From assembly GCF_019511445.1 (NCBI RefSeq), contig NZ_JAEUAN010000020.1:1-64000 (forward strand): DNA of 64,000 nucleotides, in the 5' to 3' direction. This document shows positions 18,321 through 26,784 of the stretch, one piece after another. The position numbers were made by a program, and so were the translations under genes. This DNA comes from Aliirhizobium wenxiniae (lineage in GTDB: Bacteria; Pseudomonadota; Alphaproteobacteria; Rhizobiales; Rhizobiaceae). Below the pieces are notes generated by a model. The model searched no databases, was not told the origin of the DNA, and saw only the letters and a program-made list of their open reading frames with translations. Position 1 is the first letter of the stretch; each line of letters starts with the position of its first letter.

Positions 18321-18775
18321 AAGCGCCCCTCATGACCCGAGATATCGGCCGACTGGAAGACGGCGGTTGCCATGCGCTCGATTGCCGAGACGAACTCGTC
18401 GAAGGCAGCGTCATCACGCCGGTCCTCGACCACATGGCAGGCATGTCCGACAGTGGTGCGGTCCCGGCCGAAAGCGGCACCTATATCGCCAAACGGCATC
18501 CGGAGCGCCACATGGCAGACATACATGGCGATCTGCCGGACATGACAGGACGGCCTGCGCCGCTCGTGGCGCACGATAATCCGGTCGCTCAGGAGCGAGA
18601 TGGTTTCGGCGGTGATCTGGCTGACGATACGGCAGACGATACGGGCCGGAAGGCTTGCGGGATAGATGGGGCTTGCATCGGCAACCAGCGGAACCGCGCC
18701 GATATTATAGGCGAGCGTGCCGATCCGCCCCTTGCCCGTCGGCGCCCCCCGTTTGTTCGAGATCTCAAAAGGCAT
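18317..18775 (-). CDS. Small DnaA domain IV-like helix-turn-helix protein
   Basis: A 152-residue protein whose C-terminal ~90 residues resemble the DnaA DNA-binding domain: HVRQIAMYVCHVALRMPFGDIG followed by the signature-like GRDRTTVGHACHVVED (DnaA has GRDHTTVxHAxxKI). No AAA+ ATPase domain is present, so it cannot be an initiator itself but could bind DnaA-box-like sites. ATG 18775 (MPFEISNKRG) has AAGGAG five bases upstream; an in-frame ATG at 18811 lacks one. Translationally coupled to the DUF6456 gene. Domain call is good; target sites are unknown. Confidence 0.82.
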   Translation of the reverse strand: MPFEISNKRGAPTGKGRIGTLAYNIGAVPLVADASPIYPASLPARIVCRIVSQITAETISLLSDRIIVRHERRRPSCHVRQIAMYVCHVALRMPFGDIGAAFGRDRTTVGHACHVVEDRRDDAAFDEFVSAIERMATAVFQSADISGHEGRL

Positions 18776-18985
18776 GACAACTCCTTTTTGAATAGGAATT
18801 AATTCATACACCTTGAGGACGATTGGGGAATGTCTATCGAGGGTGCTTTTTATGCCACCATTGAAATGGTTGTTCTTTTTCTGTTCTCAGCAACAACAAA
18901 TAGGATTTTTTTCTCCTCTCTGTCCCCGCATTTTCCACGAAGGATATGGTGGACACCGTGTCGTTAGACCATTTCCGCTTTTCTT

Positions 18986-19025
18986 CGAAACGCGAAACCG
19001 GTTCCCACTTTCGGGAGACATGCTG
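18986..19025. repeat. Dispersed palindromic repeat, family D copy 1
   Basis: The right part (gaaaccggttcccactttcgg, then gagacatgct) matches 24041-24071; the left palindromic arm, which would read gcatgtctcc, is degraded here. This is a common kind of short rhizobial intergenic repeat. Confidence 0.65.
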
Positions 19026-19045
19026 CAGGAAAAAAGCGCATATGC

Positions 19046-19070
19046 AAAAGCCGGGCAGTGCCCGGCTTTT
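19046..19070. terminator. Bidirectional terminator-like hairpin
   Basis: An 11 bp stem aaaagccgggc / gcccggctttt with a three-base loop. The A and T runs on both sides of the GC core allow function in either direction. No gene ends immediately next to it. Confidence 0.6.
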
Positions 19071-19212
19071 CGGTGCGCAGTCAGGGCGCAAATATCTTCC
19101 AAGCAACGCCGACGACAGCAGATCGCCTTGCTTGCTTCAAGCCTGGACCTTTGAGCAATTCCAGCAGTTAAGCGGCCGATCACTTTCGCGACACGCCGCC
19201 TTATCAAGGGAA

Positions 19213-19242
19213 TTGCTTTTTGGCCGGACCAAGCCCGGCCAA
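19213..19242 (-). terminator. Intrinsic terminator of mucR
   Basis: On the minus strand the stem ttggccgg / ccggccaa with a 7-base loop is followed by aaaag and a short T-containing tail. It lies ten bases past the mucR stop. Confidence 0.65.
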
Positions 19243-19252
19243 TATCGGCAGA

Positions 19253-19684
19253 TCAGTTGCGTGCGCGCTTGCGACGCTGGCCGAGACCCATTTCCTTGGC
19301 AAGACGCGAGCGGGCTTCAGCATAGGCCGGAGCAACCATCGGATAATCTGCAGGAAGGCCCCACTTCTCGCGGTATTCATCCGGCGTCATGTTGTAATGG
19401 GTCATCAGGTGGCGCTTCAGCGACTTGAACTTCTGACCATCTTCGAGGCAGATCAGATAATCTTCCTCGATCGACTTCTTGATCGGCACCGGCGGCTTCG
19501 GCTTTTCAGCCGCGACAACGACCGGCGTCGGGGAGGATGTGCCGCTCAATGCGGTATGCACGTCTGCGATCAGATTGGAGAGATCGCCAACGGGAACTAC
19601 GTGGTTGCTCACATAGGCAGCCACGATATCTGCGGTGAGTTCCACCAGCAACTCGGGACCCTTGCCCAGTGCCATATCTGTCAT
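19253..19684 (-). CDS. mucR: MucR/Ros family zinc-finger transcriptional regulator
   Basis: A 143-residue regulator of the Ros/MucR family, which in rhizobia controls exopolysaccharide, motility and cell-cycle genes and represses its own gene. The N-terminal oligomerisation region is LLVELTADIVAAYVSNHVV. The zinc finger is CLEDGQKFKSLKRHLMTHY, in which the cysteine and two histidines are seen and the second zinc position carries an Asp, as in several MucR proteins. YREKWGLPADYPMVAPAYAE completes the domain. ATG 19684 has AGGAG upstream; the longer frame to 19849 has no coding character. The 840 bp upstream is AT-rich, fitting autoregulation and silencing. Confidence 0.93.
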   Translation of the reverse strand: MTDMALGKGPELLVELTADIVAAYVSNHVVPVGDLSNLIADVHTALSGTSSPTPVVVAAEKPKPPVPIKKSIEEDYLICLEDGQKFKSLKRHLMTHYNMTPDEYREKWGLPADYPMVAPAYAEARSRLAKEMGLGQRRKRARN

Positions 19685-20526
19685 TTCCGGTCTCCTGTTC
19701 GACTTATATACGGTGCCAGCCGCGACCTCCGCGGCATCTTCCGTAGTCGAGCGATGGCGACGAGATCCCAACCTTCGCGCAGCGTCCAAGGACAGAAGCC
19801 TACCCCTAAGCTTCCTGCGGGAAAAACGGATCGTCACCAGATGCTGCATGTAGCCTCCGTAAACCGCTATTCGTCCAGTTCATCCGAAACGGCCTTATCA
19901 AGACCGATCTAATTCAGATAAATACGCGGTAAAACCGTAGTCTACAACAGCATCATTGCTCTACTTCTATTCAATTATCACTACAATCTGGAAAGTCCAA
20001 TTGCGAAATCTAGTAATGCCGAGTGATTTATCGACGAATATCGCATATTTCTGACATTTATTGCTGGAAAAAAGGCGATTTTACAATCAGTGCGCGCTTA
20101 CAAATACCGTGTGGAAAAAATTATTCATTATTGACGCGCGTCGTTTCGTTGCAAAGAGACTGATTCGCGATGGAATAACCAGCCTCAAACGCTCAATCGC
20201 CGGAAAACGCGCCATATAGGGGCAATACGCCGGCCTGAAGAACCGGACCGCAGCTTTCACGAAGATCACTACGCCGCCCCGACGAAGACTATCGACGAGC
20301 AAAAAAGTCAGATTACGTCCGTTTCCGCATCGAGCGCCCCATGCATCCTTGGGTAGGCACAGGGCAATCAGGTGAGACGGATTGCCGCAACACCACGCCA
20401 GGATGGCGGCAAGCATGGAAGCCTCCCGAAGTTAAGCGGTCGGGTGCCTCAAGCACAACCGGATACGATACATCTTTATTCGCAGCGTCAGCACGCTTAT
20501 CTAGAGGACAAATGAAAGGAACCGTC
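19685..20526. other. 842 bp intergenic region upstream of mucR and msrB
   Basis: The region is divergent between mucR (minus) and msrB (plus). Bases 19910-20130 are strongly AT-rich with T-steps, the kind of DNA that MucR proteins bind in other rhizobia. Short frames such as 20087-20416 (minus) show no coding bias or ribosome site. No tRNA or known riboswitch fold is recognised; an untranslated RNA cannot be excluded. Confidence 0.5.
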
Positions 20527-20937
20527 ATGTCCTCGATCAACCCCCCCAAGACATCGAAGAGCGACGCCGAATGGCGCGAAGAACTGACGCCTGAACAATA
20601 TTACATACTTCGCCAGGCAGGCACGGAGCGCGCCTTTACCGGCCCATACTGGAATTCAAAGGAAAAAGGCATCTATAGCTGCGCCGGATGCGGTGAAGAC
20701 CTGTTCGTCTCCGACACGAAATTCGATTCCGGCTGCGGCTGGCCGAGCTATTTCGAGGCGGTGAAGCCGGATGTGATCACCGAAATCCGCGATACGTCGC
20801 ATGGCATGGTGCGCACCGAAGTGCGCTGCGCCAATTGCGGCGGCCATCTTGGCCACGTTTTTCCCGACGGCCCGCCGCCGACCGGCCTGCGCTATTGCAT
20901 CAACGGCCATGCGATGAATTTCACGCCGGTGGAGTGA
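20527..20937 (+). CDS. msrB: Peptide-methionine (R)-S-oxide reductase MsrB
   Basis: A 136-residue cytoplasmic enzyme that reduces the R-form of methionine sulfoxide in proteins and so repairs oxidative damage. Seen are the start ELTPEQYYILRQAGTERAFTG, two CxxC zinc knuckles (CAGC and CANC), FDSGCGWPSYF, GGHLGHVFPDGP and the catalytic cysteine in RYCINGHAMNF (C124). ATG 20527 (MSSINPP) has AAAGGA seven bases upstream; the ORF is open back to 20341 without support. Monocistronic, facing the bestrophin gene. Confidence 0.95.
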   Translation: MSSINPPKTSKSDAEWREELTPEQYYILRQAGTERAFTGPYWNSKEKGIYSCAGCGEDLFVSDTKFDSGCGWPSYFEAVKPDVITEIRDTSHGMVRTEVRCANCGGHLGHVFPDGPPPTGLRYCINGHAMNFTPVE

Positions 20938-20970
20938 CCCGCTCCCCAGGAAAAATCGGACACAACAACC

Positions 20971-20996
20971 AATGGCGGCTCTTACGGGCCGCCATT
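20971..20996. terminator. Hairpin between the convergent msrB and bestrophin genes
   Basis: A stem aatggcgg / ccgccatt, extendable by one c-g pair, with a loop of about 8-10 bases. The T-tract is weak in both directions, so its strength as a terminator is uncertain. Confidence 0.5.
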
Positions 20997-21018
20997 GCGT
21001 TTCAGCCGCAGGGCATCG

Positions 21019-21918
21019 TCACCACAGGACGTTCTCCACTGGCTGGAGCGGCTTTGCCGGTTTCGCAGCGCCGATCATCTGTTCAAGATCGATCTGGATC
21101 GTGCGGCAGATGGAGGTGACCGGGACATCATGGGCACGGTTTTCGAACGGGTCCTGCAGATCCGCGCCAATACGGTCCATGGCGAGAAGCATGAAGCCGA
21201 CGACCGAGGACGCAAGCGGCGTGTAGATGGTCAGCGTATCGACCAGCCCGATCGGCAGAAGAATGCAGAAGAAATGGACGAAGAGCGTCGGAAAGTAACC
21301 GTATTCGCGCGGCAGTGGCGTGTTCTTGATCCGCTCCATTCCACCTTGAGCATTGCTCATGTCGACCAGCAGGGTTTCGATCTGCACCCGCCTGAACGTA
21401 TCGACCCATCCTTCTTTCTGGGCTTCAGAAAGAAGTTCGGCGGTCCGGTTCAGGATGGCATTGGGGACGTTCGAGACATTCTCCAGCTTGCGGATCTCGT
21501 CATCGGGCAGGAAGTTTTCGATATGCTCGAATGGAGGCTGGCGGCGCAGATGGCAGCGTAGGGCATTGACATAGGCGATCTGGCGCACGACGAGATCATA
21601 TCTGAGCTTGTCGCTTTCGGGAGTGCTGTCGATGAGATTATAGACTTCCCGACCGTAGGAGCGGGACGAATTGACCATCGCACCCCAGAGCGTGCGGGCT
21701 TCCCACCATCGCGCATAGGCGCTGTTGTTTCTGAAGCCGAGAAACAGGACGAGTGCGGAGCCGAGCAGGCTCATCGGCAAAACCGGGAGTTCCAGCCCCG
21801 GATGGGGTATATAGACATAGGCGACGGTGACGGCGATATCCCAGATGAAAAGCAGGGCAAGCGGCCATCCGATATAACCAAGCATGCGGTGAAGGCGGGC
21901 AGACTGCGGTAGGACCAT
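21019..21918 (-). CDS. Bestrophin family ion channel (UPF0187)
   Basis: A 299-residue membrane protein of the bacterial bestrophin family, pentameric channels in the inner membrane. Visible features are an N-terminal hydrophobic pair, the conserved FLGFRNNSAYARWWEAR motif, SRSYGREV, and the C-terminal TLTIYTPLASSVVGFMLLAMDRIG and LQDPFENRAHDVPV, which are the best family markers. The length is typical (about 300). The start at 21918 (MVLPQSARLHRML) is well placed. Ion selectivity cannot be read from sequence. Single gene. Confidence 0.9.
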   Translation of the reverse strand: MVLPQSARLHRMLGYIGWPLALLFIWDIAVTVAYVYIPHPGLELPVLPMSLLGSALVLFLGFRNNSAYARWWEARTLWGAMVNSSRSYGREVYNLIDSTPESDKLRYDLVVRQIAYVNALRCHLRRQPPFEHIENFLPDDEIRKLENVSNVPNAILNRTAELLSEAQKEGWVDTFRRVQIETLLVDMSNAQGGMERIKNTPLPREYGYFPTLFVHFFCILLPIGLVDTLTIYTPLASSVVGFMLLAMDRIGADLQDPFENRAHDVPVTSICRTIQIDLEQMIGAAKPAKPLQPVENVLW

Positions 21919-22032
21919 ACTGAATTCTCAACCTTATCATTTCTTGTCCCGGCAGGCAGGCGGCATCGATCGGCCGACGCGCCGGCATGAAACCGGTCGC
22001 CGGACAATTGCCTCGGGATTATGGTTGGGGAC

Positions 22033-22052
22033 CTCACGGCCGAAGCCGTGAG
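22033..22052 (-). terminator. Hairpin downstream of the carbonic anhydrase gene
   Basis: A perfect 8 bp stem ctcacggc / gccgtgag with a CGAA loop lies 37 bp past the carbonic anhydrase stop. No T-run follows, so termination is uncertain. Confidence 0.4.
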
Positions 22053-22088
22053 AAAGTTCAGCGGGAAAAAGCGACGGCCCTGATGGCG

Positions 22089-22808
22089 TCAGGAATGTGC
22101 GGCCGATCTGGCCGTATCCGCATCCACACGGAACGGAAGAACCTGCGGCACTTCGCGGCCGGTAACCGCAACGGGAAGCGCCTGGCCATCCTCGACTTCG
22201 ATAAAGCGGCAGGCCGTGCCGTCATAGATCAATACGTTGCCGGTCTCGATATCGAAAAACCAGCCATGCAGCGTGACCTCGCCCTTGGCCAGCTTGGCGG
22301 CAACGGAGGGGTGGGTGCGCAGGTGATCGAGCTGGACGACGACGTTTTCCATGGCGACGGCGCGGATCCTCTCCTTCTCGTCCAGCGTCTGTGGATAGGC
22401 TTCGCAGACGATCGAGTGGGCCGCATGGCTATGCTTCAGCCAGGCGGCGACATTCGGCATCTGGCTCAACAGTTCGGGATGGCAAAGGCCCTTCATCGCG
22501 CCGCAATCGGAATGGCCGCAGACGATGACATCACGCACACCGAGTGCAACGACCGCATATTCGATTGCCGAGGAGACGCCGCCATTCATGGTCTGGAACG
22601 GCGGGACGATATTGCCGGCATTGCGGCAGACGAACAATTCGCCCGGCCCGGACTGGGTAATGGTTTCCGGCATGACCCGGCTGTCGGCGCAGGAAATCAT
22701 CAGCGCCTGCGGGCTCTGCCCTTCTCTTGCGAGCTTTTTGTAGAGCGCCGAATTGTCCGGGAAAACTGCACCGCGAAAACTGGAGATGCCTTTCAGAAGG
22801 TCGCCCAT
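22089..22808 (-). CDS. Beta-class carbonic anhydrase
   Basis: A 239-residue cytoplasmic zinc enzyme that interconverts CO2 and bicarbonate. The zinc ligands are visible as C40 and the Asp-Arg dyad (D42, R44) in SCADSRVMPE, and H99 and C102 in CGHSDCGAMKG. RNAGNIVPP and the conserved ending RFIEVEDGQALPV support the assignment. The length is normal for plant-like or CynT-type enzymes. The start at 22808 (MGDLLKGISSFRGAVF) fits the family. A link to the adjacent bestrophin (anion channel) gene, which runs in the same direction with 170 bp between, is possible but unproved. Confidence 0.93.
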   Translation of the reverse strand: MGDLLKGISSFRGAVFPDNSALYKKLAREGQSPQALMISCADSRVMPETITQSGPGELFVCRNAGNIVPPFQTMNGGVSSAIEYAVVALGVRDVIVCGHSDCGAMKGLCHPELLSQMPNVAAWLKHSHAAHSIVCEAYPQTLDEKERIRAVAMENVVVQLDHLRTHPSVAAKLAKGEVTLHGWFFDIETGNVLIYDGTACRFIEVEDGQALPVAVTGREVPQVLPFRVDADTARSAAHS

Positions 22809-23079
22809 GGTCTGTTCCTCATGCTAGCCGGACGTCGGATGTTTTCGAGGGTTTCCTCGGTCCGGCGGGGTTAGGGGAGCGATCATTTCGCACTTGCGAG
22901 AAGACCATGGCAATAAGACGCGAATTATGACGCGATGCAGCATGATTTGCGGCAAAGCATAACGTTTTCGCGAGTTTAGCTGAGACCTTATCCGAATAAA
23001 TCGGTTCAGTTTTTTAGCGCAGAAAGGCAAGGCATCGCCTTACCACACCGACGGGTGGCATCTTGCGATGCGTGCGGCA

Positions 23080-23952
23080 TCAGCCGCCGATGATCTCCAC
23101 CGAAAACGCAAACTGCGCCTTTTCGCCCACCGGCAGGATGGTCGTATAAGGACGGCTTGCGACTTCCGCCGAACCGCCCGCCTCCGCTGCCGTGCCGTGC
23201 CATGGCTCGATGCAGATGAAGGGGGCACCGGGTTTCTGCCAGAGCGCAAGATTGGGCAGGTTTTCGAAGGAGAATTTCAGGCTTGGCCCGCCTTCAGCCG
23301 CATAGGTCAGCCCCTTGCCTGCCCCTTCGGTGAAGATCATCGCATCGGCCTCGAACAGTTCATGTGCAAGCGTGAGCCGGCCCTTGATGAAGGGGGACGG
23401 CAGCATGTCCTTCGTCACAAGTCCGTCCTGTAGACGTGTCAGCAGCGGCTCGCCGCCATTGTCGAGCGTGACCGTGTGTTTGCGGCCTTCGCTCCCCGGC
23501 AGCGGCCAGAGGAAGGCCGGGTGATAACCAAGGCCGAAGGGCATAGGGCGATCGTCGCGGTTTTCGACTTCCGCCGTCACCGTCAGGCGATGGCCCTCCA
23601 GCGAGTGGGTGAGCGAGAGCAGGAATTCGAAAGGATAGACCGCTTTTGTGGCGGCTGAGCTTTCAAGCTCGAAACGGCAGGTGGATGTGCTGGCATCGGC
23701 CAATTGCCATTCCGCCCTGCGGGCAAAGCCGTGCTGGGCCATTTCGTAGGATTGGCCATCCACGGCGATATGGTTGTCCTGGGCCTTGCCGACGATGGGG
23801 AAAAGGATGGGCGAGCGGCCGCCCCAGAAGGCGGCATCGCCGTTCCACAGCCAGTCCCGGCCGTCGGTCGTCTGAAGCGACTGCATCTCGGAGCCCAGCG
23901 ATGAAATCTCGGCAACGAGTTCATCACTGGTGATGCGAACGATATCGGACAT
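23080..23952 (-). CDS. Aldose 1-epimerase family protein
   Basis: A 290-residue soluble protein of the galactose-mutarotase fold (LacX-like subgroup). Motifs include WNGDAAFWGGRSPILFPIVG, the histidine in QHGFARRAEW, FGLGYHPAFLWPLPG with the second conserved His, and IEPWHGTAAEAGG with the catalytic-type Glu. The start at 23952 (MSDIVRITSD) follows GGAGGAAGAG. The substrate sugar cannot be told from sequence. Upstream lies a D-family repeat; no sugar operon surrounds it. Confidence 0.85.
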   Translation of the reverse strand: MSDIVRITSDELVAEISSLGSEMQSLQTTDGRDWLWNGDAAFWGGRSPILFPIVGKAQDNHIAVDGQSYEMAQHGFARRAEWQLADASTSTCRFELESSAATKAVYPFEFLLSLTHSLEGHRLTVTAEVENRDDRPMPFGLGYHPAFLWPLPGSEGRKHTVTLDNGGEPLLTRLQDGLVTKDMLPSPFIKGRLTLAHELFEADAMIFTEGAGKGLTYAAEGGPSLKFSFENLPNLALWQKPGAPFICIEPWHGTAAEAGGSAEVASRPYTTILPVGEKAQFAFSVEIIGG

Positions 23953-24029
23953 GCTGCTCTTCCTCCGGCACGCTGAAACACGTCGCAATCCTTAAGATTT
24001 GCCTGCCGTGTTTCAGCTCTTTGTTTTGC

Positions 24030-24070
24030 GCATGTCTTCCGAAACCGATGACCAGTTTCGGGAGACATGC
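24030..24070. repeat. Dispersed palindromic repeat, family D copy 2
   Basis: A nearly perfect inverted repeat: gcatgtcttccgaaac on the left and gtttcgggagacatgc on the right, with nine bases between. It resembles the partial copy at 18986-19025. It lies past the SDR stop and may work as a transcription end for it. Confidence 0.8.
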
Positions 24071-24141
24071 TGTGGAATCAGTGCGACATATTTGCCCGAC
24101 ATGCGTTGACGTTCAATGACGCTCAAACCAAAGGGCGCGTT

Positions 24142-24972
24142 TCAATTGTCGAAATCCATCGCAAGCGTCGTTGCCTTATGGGCTTCCAGTTCGGCCAAGC
24201 GACTCTCGAGCGCGGATTTGATCGACGGATAGGTGGAGCCGCCGAGCGCCAGACGCAGCGGCGGGTTTTCGCGGCCGGCATAGTCGATCATCGCGTCCGC
24301 CATCCTGTCCGGGTCTCCCTTGATGTCGAAACCACCATTGAAGATTACATGACGAACCTGGCCTGCAGGCGTATCGGCATAAATGTCCATCGGCTCTGCG
24401 ATCGAGAGGCCCTTGGCGAAATCGGTGCGCGTCGGGCCGGGCTCGACGATGGTAAACCTGATGCCGAAGGGGGCGACCTCCTTTGATACGGCATCGACAA
24501 AACCTTCGATGCCCCATTTGGTGGCGTGATAGAGAGAGAAGCTGGGATAGGTGATCTGGCCGCCTTCCGACGAAACCTGCTGGATCAGCCCGCCACCCTG
24601 GGCGCGCAGATGCGGCAACGCTGCGCGGATGATCCGGATCGAGCCGATCAGGTTGGTATCGATCTGCCGGCGGATTTCCTCGTCGCTTACCTCCTCGGCT
24701 GCACCAAACAGGCCGTATCCGGCATTGTTGACGATGACATCGATCTGGCCGAGTTCGGCAAAGGCGCGGTCAACCGTCGCACGGATGGCATCCTGATCGG
24801 TGAGATCGAGGTTGGCGATCCACAGCCGGTCGCCATAGGTTGCGCGCAGATCGTCGAGCGCCTCCATGCGCCGCAGGGTGGCGGCGACGCGATCACCGCG
24901 GGCCAGAAGCTTTTCGGTGATGAGGCGGCCGAAACCGGATGAGGTGCCGGTAATGAACCAAGTCTTGGACAT
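24142..24972 (-). CDS. Short-chain dehydrogenase/reductase (SDR)
   Basis: A 276-residue NAD(P)-dependent oxidoreductase. The cofactor motif is TGTSSGFGR (classical TGxxxGxG), NNAGYG follows, and the catalytic Ser and Tyr-x-x-x-Lys are in QVSSEGGQ and YHATK. The glycine-rich N-terminus followed by TLRRMEAL suggests NADP preference. The start at 24972 has AAAGGAG well placed. It is divergent from a LysR regulator (124 bp between), the usual sign that the regulator controls it. The substrate is unknown. Confidence 0.9.
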   Translation of the reverse strand: MSKTWFITGTSSGFGRLITEKLLARGDRVAATLRRMEALDDLRATYGDRLWIANLDLTDQDAIRATVDRAFAELGQIDVIVNNAGYGLFGAAEEVSDEEIRRQIDTNLIGSIRIIRAALPHLRAQGGGLIQQVSSEGGQITYPSFSLYHATKWGIEGFVDAVSKEVAPFGIRFTIVEPGPTRTDFAKGLSIAEPMDIYADTPAGQVRHVIFNGGFDIKGDPDRMADAMIDYAGRENPPLRLALGGSTYPSIKSALESRLAELEAHKATTLAMDFDN

Positions 24973-25096
24973 GATCTTTCTCCTTTGCCTTCGGCTCGAA
25001 CCTGTTTTTCAAGCCGGAGTTTCTGTCGGGAGAGATAATCCTCAAACATTCATGCTATAAGCCGTTCAATCCTGCATAACCCGGTGAAAATACCCC

Positions 25097-26035
25097 ATGA
25101 ATGAGAAGCCGACGCTCAGCGACCTTGCAGCCTTCACGGCGATCATCGCGCATCGCAGTTTTCGAAAGGCGGCAGAGGAACTGGGGCTTTCACCCTCGAC
25201 GCTCAGCCATATGATGCGCGGGCTGGAGGCACGGATGGGTGTACGCCTGCTCAACCGCACGACACGCAGCGTCTCGCCGACAGAAGCGGGAGAGCGGCTG
25301 GCGGCAAAGCTCCGCCCAGCTCTTCGCGAACTCGATGCGGCGCTTGAAGCCGTCGATGATTTTCGCGGCGGGCCGAGCGGAACGATCCGGATCAACACCA
25401 GCAATATCGTCATCCGCAGGCTTCTTGAAAAAACCGTTCCCACCTTTCTTTCCCGCTACCCGGATGTGGCGCTGGATCTGGTCAGCGACGGGCGGCTGAT
25501 CGATATTGTGGCCGACGGCTTCGATGCGGGGATCAGGCTACGCGAGAGCGTGCCGCAGGACATGATTGCCATCGCTTTCGGCGGCCCTGCCCGCTTCATC
25601 ACCGTCGCCTCGCCGGATTACATCGCCACCCATGGCGAACCTTTGGTGCCGCAGGATCTTCTGCGACATGGCTGCATCCGATTGAGGATGCCGAGCGGCA
25701 AGCTCTATCGCTGGGAATTCGAGCGACACGGAGAGGAGACGGTGGTGGATGTATCCGGCCCGCTGACGCTCGACGATACCGAACTGATGGCCGAGGCTGC
25801 GGCATCGGGCCTCGGCATCGCCTATGTGCCGCAGCATGTGGCGGAGGATTATCTGCGGCAAGAAAAGCTGGTGACGGTGCTGTCCGACTGGTGTCCGCAG
25901 ATCGATGGCCTGTGCCTCTATTATCCAGGGCACCGGCATGTGCCGGCCGGATTGCGCGCCTTCATCGACATATTGAGGGAACTGGACGGAAAGCTCAGTC
26001 CTTCTGTGCCGGACGCGAATAATCCTCGTCGCTGA
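25097..26035 (+). CDS. LysR-family transcriptional regulator (divergent from the SDR gene)
   Basis: A 312-residue regulator with an N-terminal winged HTH (residues 6-65: LAAFTAIIAHRSFRKAAEEL, then SPSTLSHMMRGLEARMGVRLLNR) and an effector-binding domain to about residue 295. The second half includes FDAGIRLRESVPQDMIAI and ASGLGIAYVPQHVAE, close to the CrgA/DmlR-type subgroup. It probably controls the divergent SDR gene and itself. Its last 41 bases overlap the 3' end of the convergent cupin gene. Confidence 0.88.
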   Translation: MNEKPTLSDLAAFTAIIAHRSFRKAAEELGLSPSTLSHMMRGLEARMGVRLLNRTTRSVSPTEAGERLAAKLRPALRELDAALEAVDDFRGGPSGTIRINTSNIVIRRLLEKTVPTFLSRYPDVALDLVSDGRLIDIVADGFDAGIRLRESVPQDMIAIAFGGPARFITVASPDYIATHGEPLVPQDLLRHGCIRLRMPSGKLYRWEFERHGEETVVDVSGPLTLDDTELMAEAAASGLGIAYVPQHVAEDYLRQEKLVTVLSDWCPQIDGLCLYYPGHRHVPAGLRAFIDILRELDGKLSPSVPDANNPRR

Positions 26036-26405
26036 CCGGCTCCAGCCAGTCGGCGGTGACGCCACCGTCCGCTTCCTGGATTGCGATATGGGTCATGGCC
26101 GTCTCTGGGCCAGCGCCGTGCCAGTGTCTTTCCCCCGGTGCAAACCAGACAACATCACCCGGACGCAACTCCCGCACCGGCCCACCTTCGGTCTGGGCGC
26201 GGCCGAAACCTGCGGTGACGATGAGCGTCTGGCCGAGCGGATGGGTGTGCCAGTTTGTGCGGGCGCCGGGTTCGAACGTGACGCTTGCGGCACGCACGCG
26301 TGCCGGTTCCGGCGCTTCAATCAGCGGATCGAGCCTGACCGTACCGGTGAAATAATCGGTCGGCTGTTTCTTCGAGGCCTGCGAGCCGTTGCGTCTGATG
26401 TCCAT
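25995..26405 (-). CDS. Cupin domain protein
   Basis: A 136-residue single-domain beta-barrel protein. The metal-binding histidines are visible in TNWHTHPLGQTLIV (motif 1) and GERHWHGAGP (motif 2), so a divalent metal is likely. This short type is often annotated next to carboxymuconolactone decarboxylases or short-chain reductases. The start at 26405 (MDIRRNGSQASKK) is reasonable. It overlaps the end of the LysR gene by 41 bp on the other strand. Its proximity to the SDR and LysR genes suggests a shared pathway; the substrate is unknown. Confidence 0.85.
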   Translation of the reverse strand: MDIRRNGSQASKKQPTDYFTGTVRLDPLIEAPEPARVRAASVTFEPGARTNWHTHPLGQTLIVTAGFGRAQTEGGPVRELRPGDVVWFAPGERHWHGAGPETAMTHIAIQEADGGVTADWLEPVSDEDYSRPAQKD

Positions 26406-26478
26406 GTCGGGTGTCCTTCAGTGAGAATACGGCGGAGGATATAGGGCAGTCAGCGAGGAATGAAGCAGGCCTGAATGC

Positions 26479-26784
26479 TCAGGGTTCGTCCTCGGGAAAC
26501 AGGATCGCCTCGTGATCCTGTGCTGCGCTGAGAATGTGCAGGATATAGACCGTCTCGTCGATGACGCGATAGAAGATCGCGTAGTTGCGGTAGGGAAGAC
26601 GGCGAATTCCGGAATATTCGCGCCCTGCGAGGAGTTGGTAACGGAAGGGCATGTCCTTGAGGCGCAAACTTCGTTCAAGCAGCTCATCGACAAACGTTTC
26701 GGCTCGCGTTGGATTGTAGCTCGCGATATAATCACCGATACGCGCGAAGTCATTTCTTGCCTCGGGCGTTAGAATGATTTTCAT
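26479..26784 (-). CDS. parE: ParE/RelE-superfamily toxin
   Basis: A 101-residue basic protein of the RelE/ParE fold. Typical family segments are LTPEARNDFARIGDYIASYNP, the arginine-bearing GIRRLPYRNYAIFYRVI core and VYILHILSAAQDHEAILF. ParE toxins block DNA gyrase, whereas RelE relatives cleave mRNA; the ParD-like partner favours ParE. The ATG at 26784 overlaps the antitoxin stop (ATGA), so synthesis is coupled and the antitoxin comes first. The pair looks intact. Confidence 0.85.
   Translation of the reverse strand: MKIILTPEARNDFARIGDYIASYNPTRAETFVDELLERSLRLKDMPFRYQLLAGREYSGIRRLPYRNYAIFYRVIDETVYILHILSAAQDHEAILFPEDEP

Larger units (their letters stand above)
18776..19252. other. 477 bp intergenic region with repeat and two terminator-like hairpins
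   Basis: This region lies between the DnaA-like gene (its 5' side) and the 3' end of mucR. It holds repeat D1 (18986-19025), a hairpin at 19046-19070, a degraded piece of a family C repeat (about 19150-19165, gagcaattccagca) and the mucR terminator. The AT-rich 130 bp next to the DnaA-like gene must contain its promoter, but I cannot name -10 and -35 boxes with confidence. Confidence 0.5.

Noticed and set aside
20087..20416. 109-codon minus-strand frame in the gap upstream of mucR
   Set aside because: Composition and codon use do not look like the real genes around it, and no ribosome site precedes it.
22033..22052. Rho-independent terminator
   Set aside because: The hairpin is perfect but no T-run follows on either strand, so it is listed only with low confidence.
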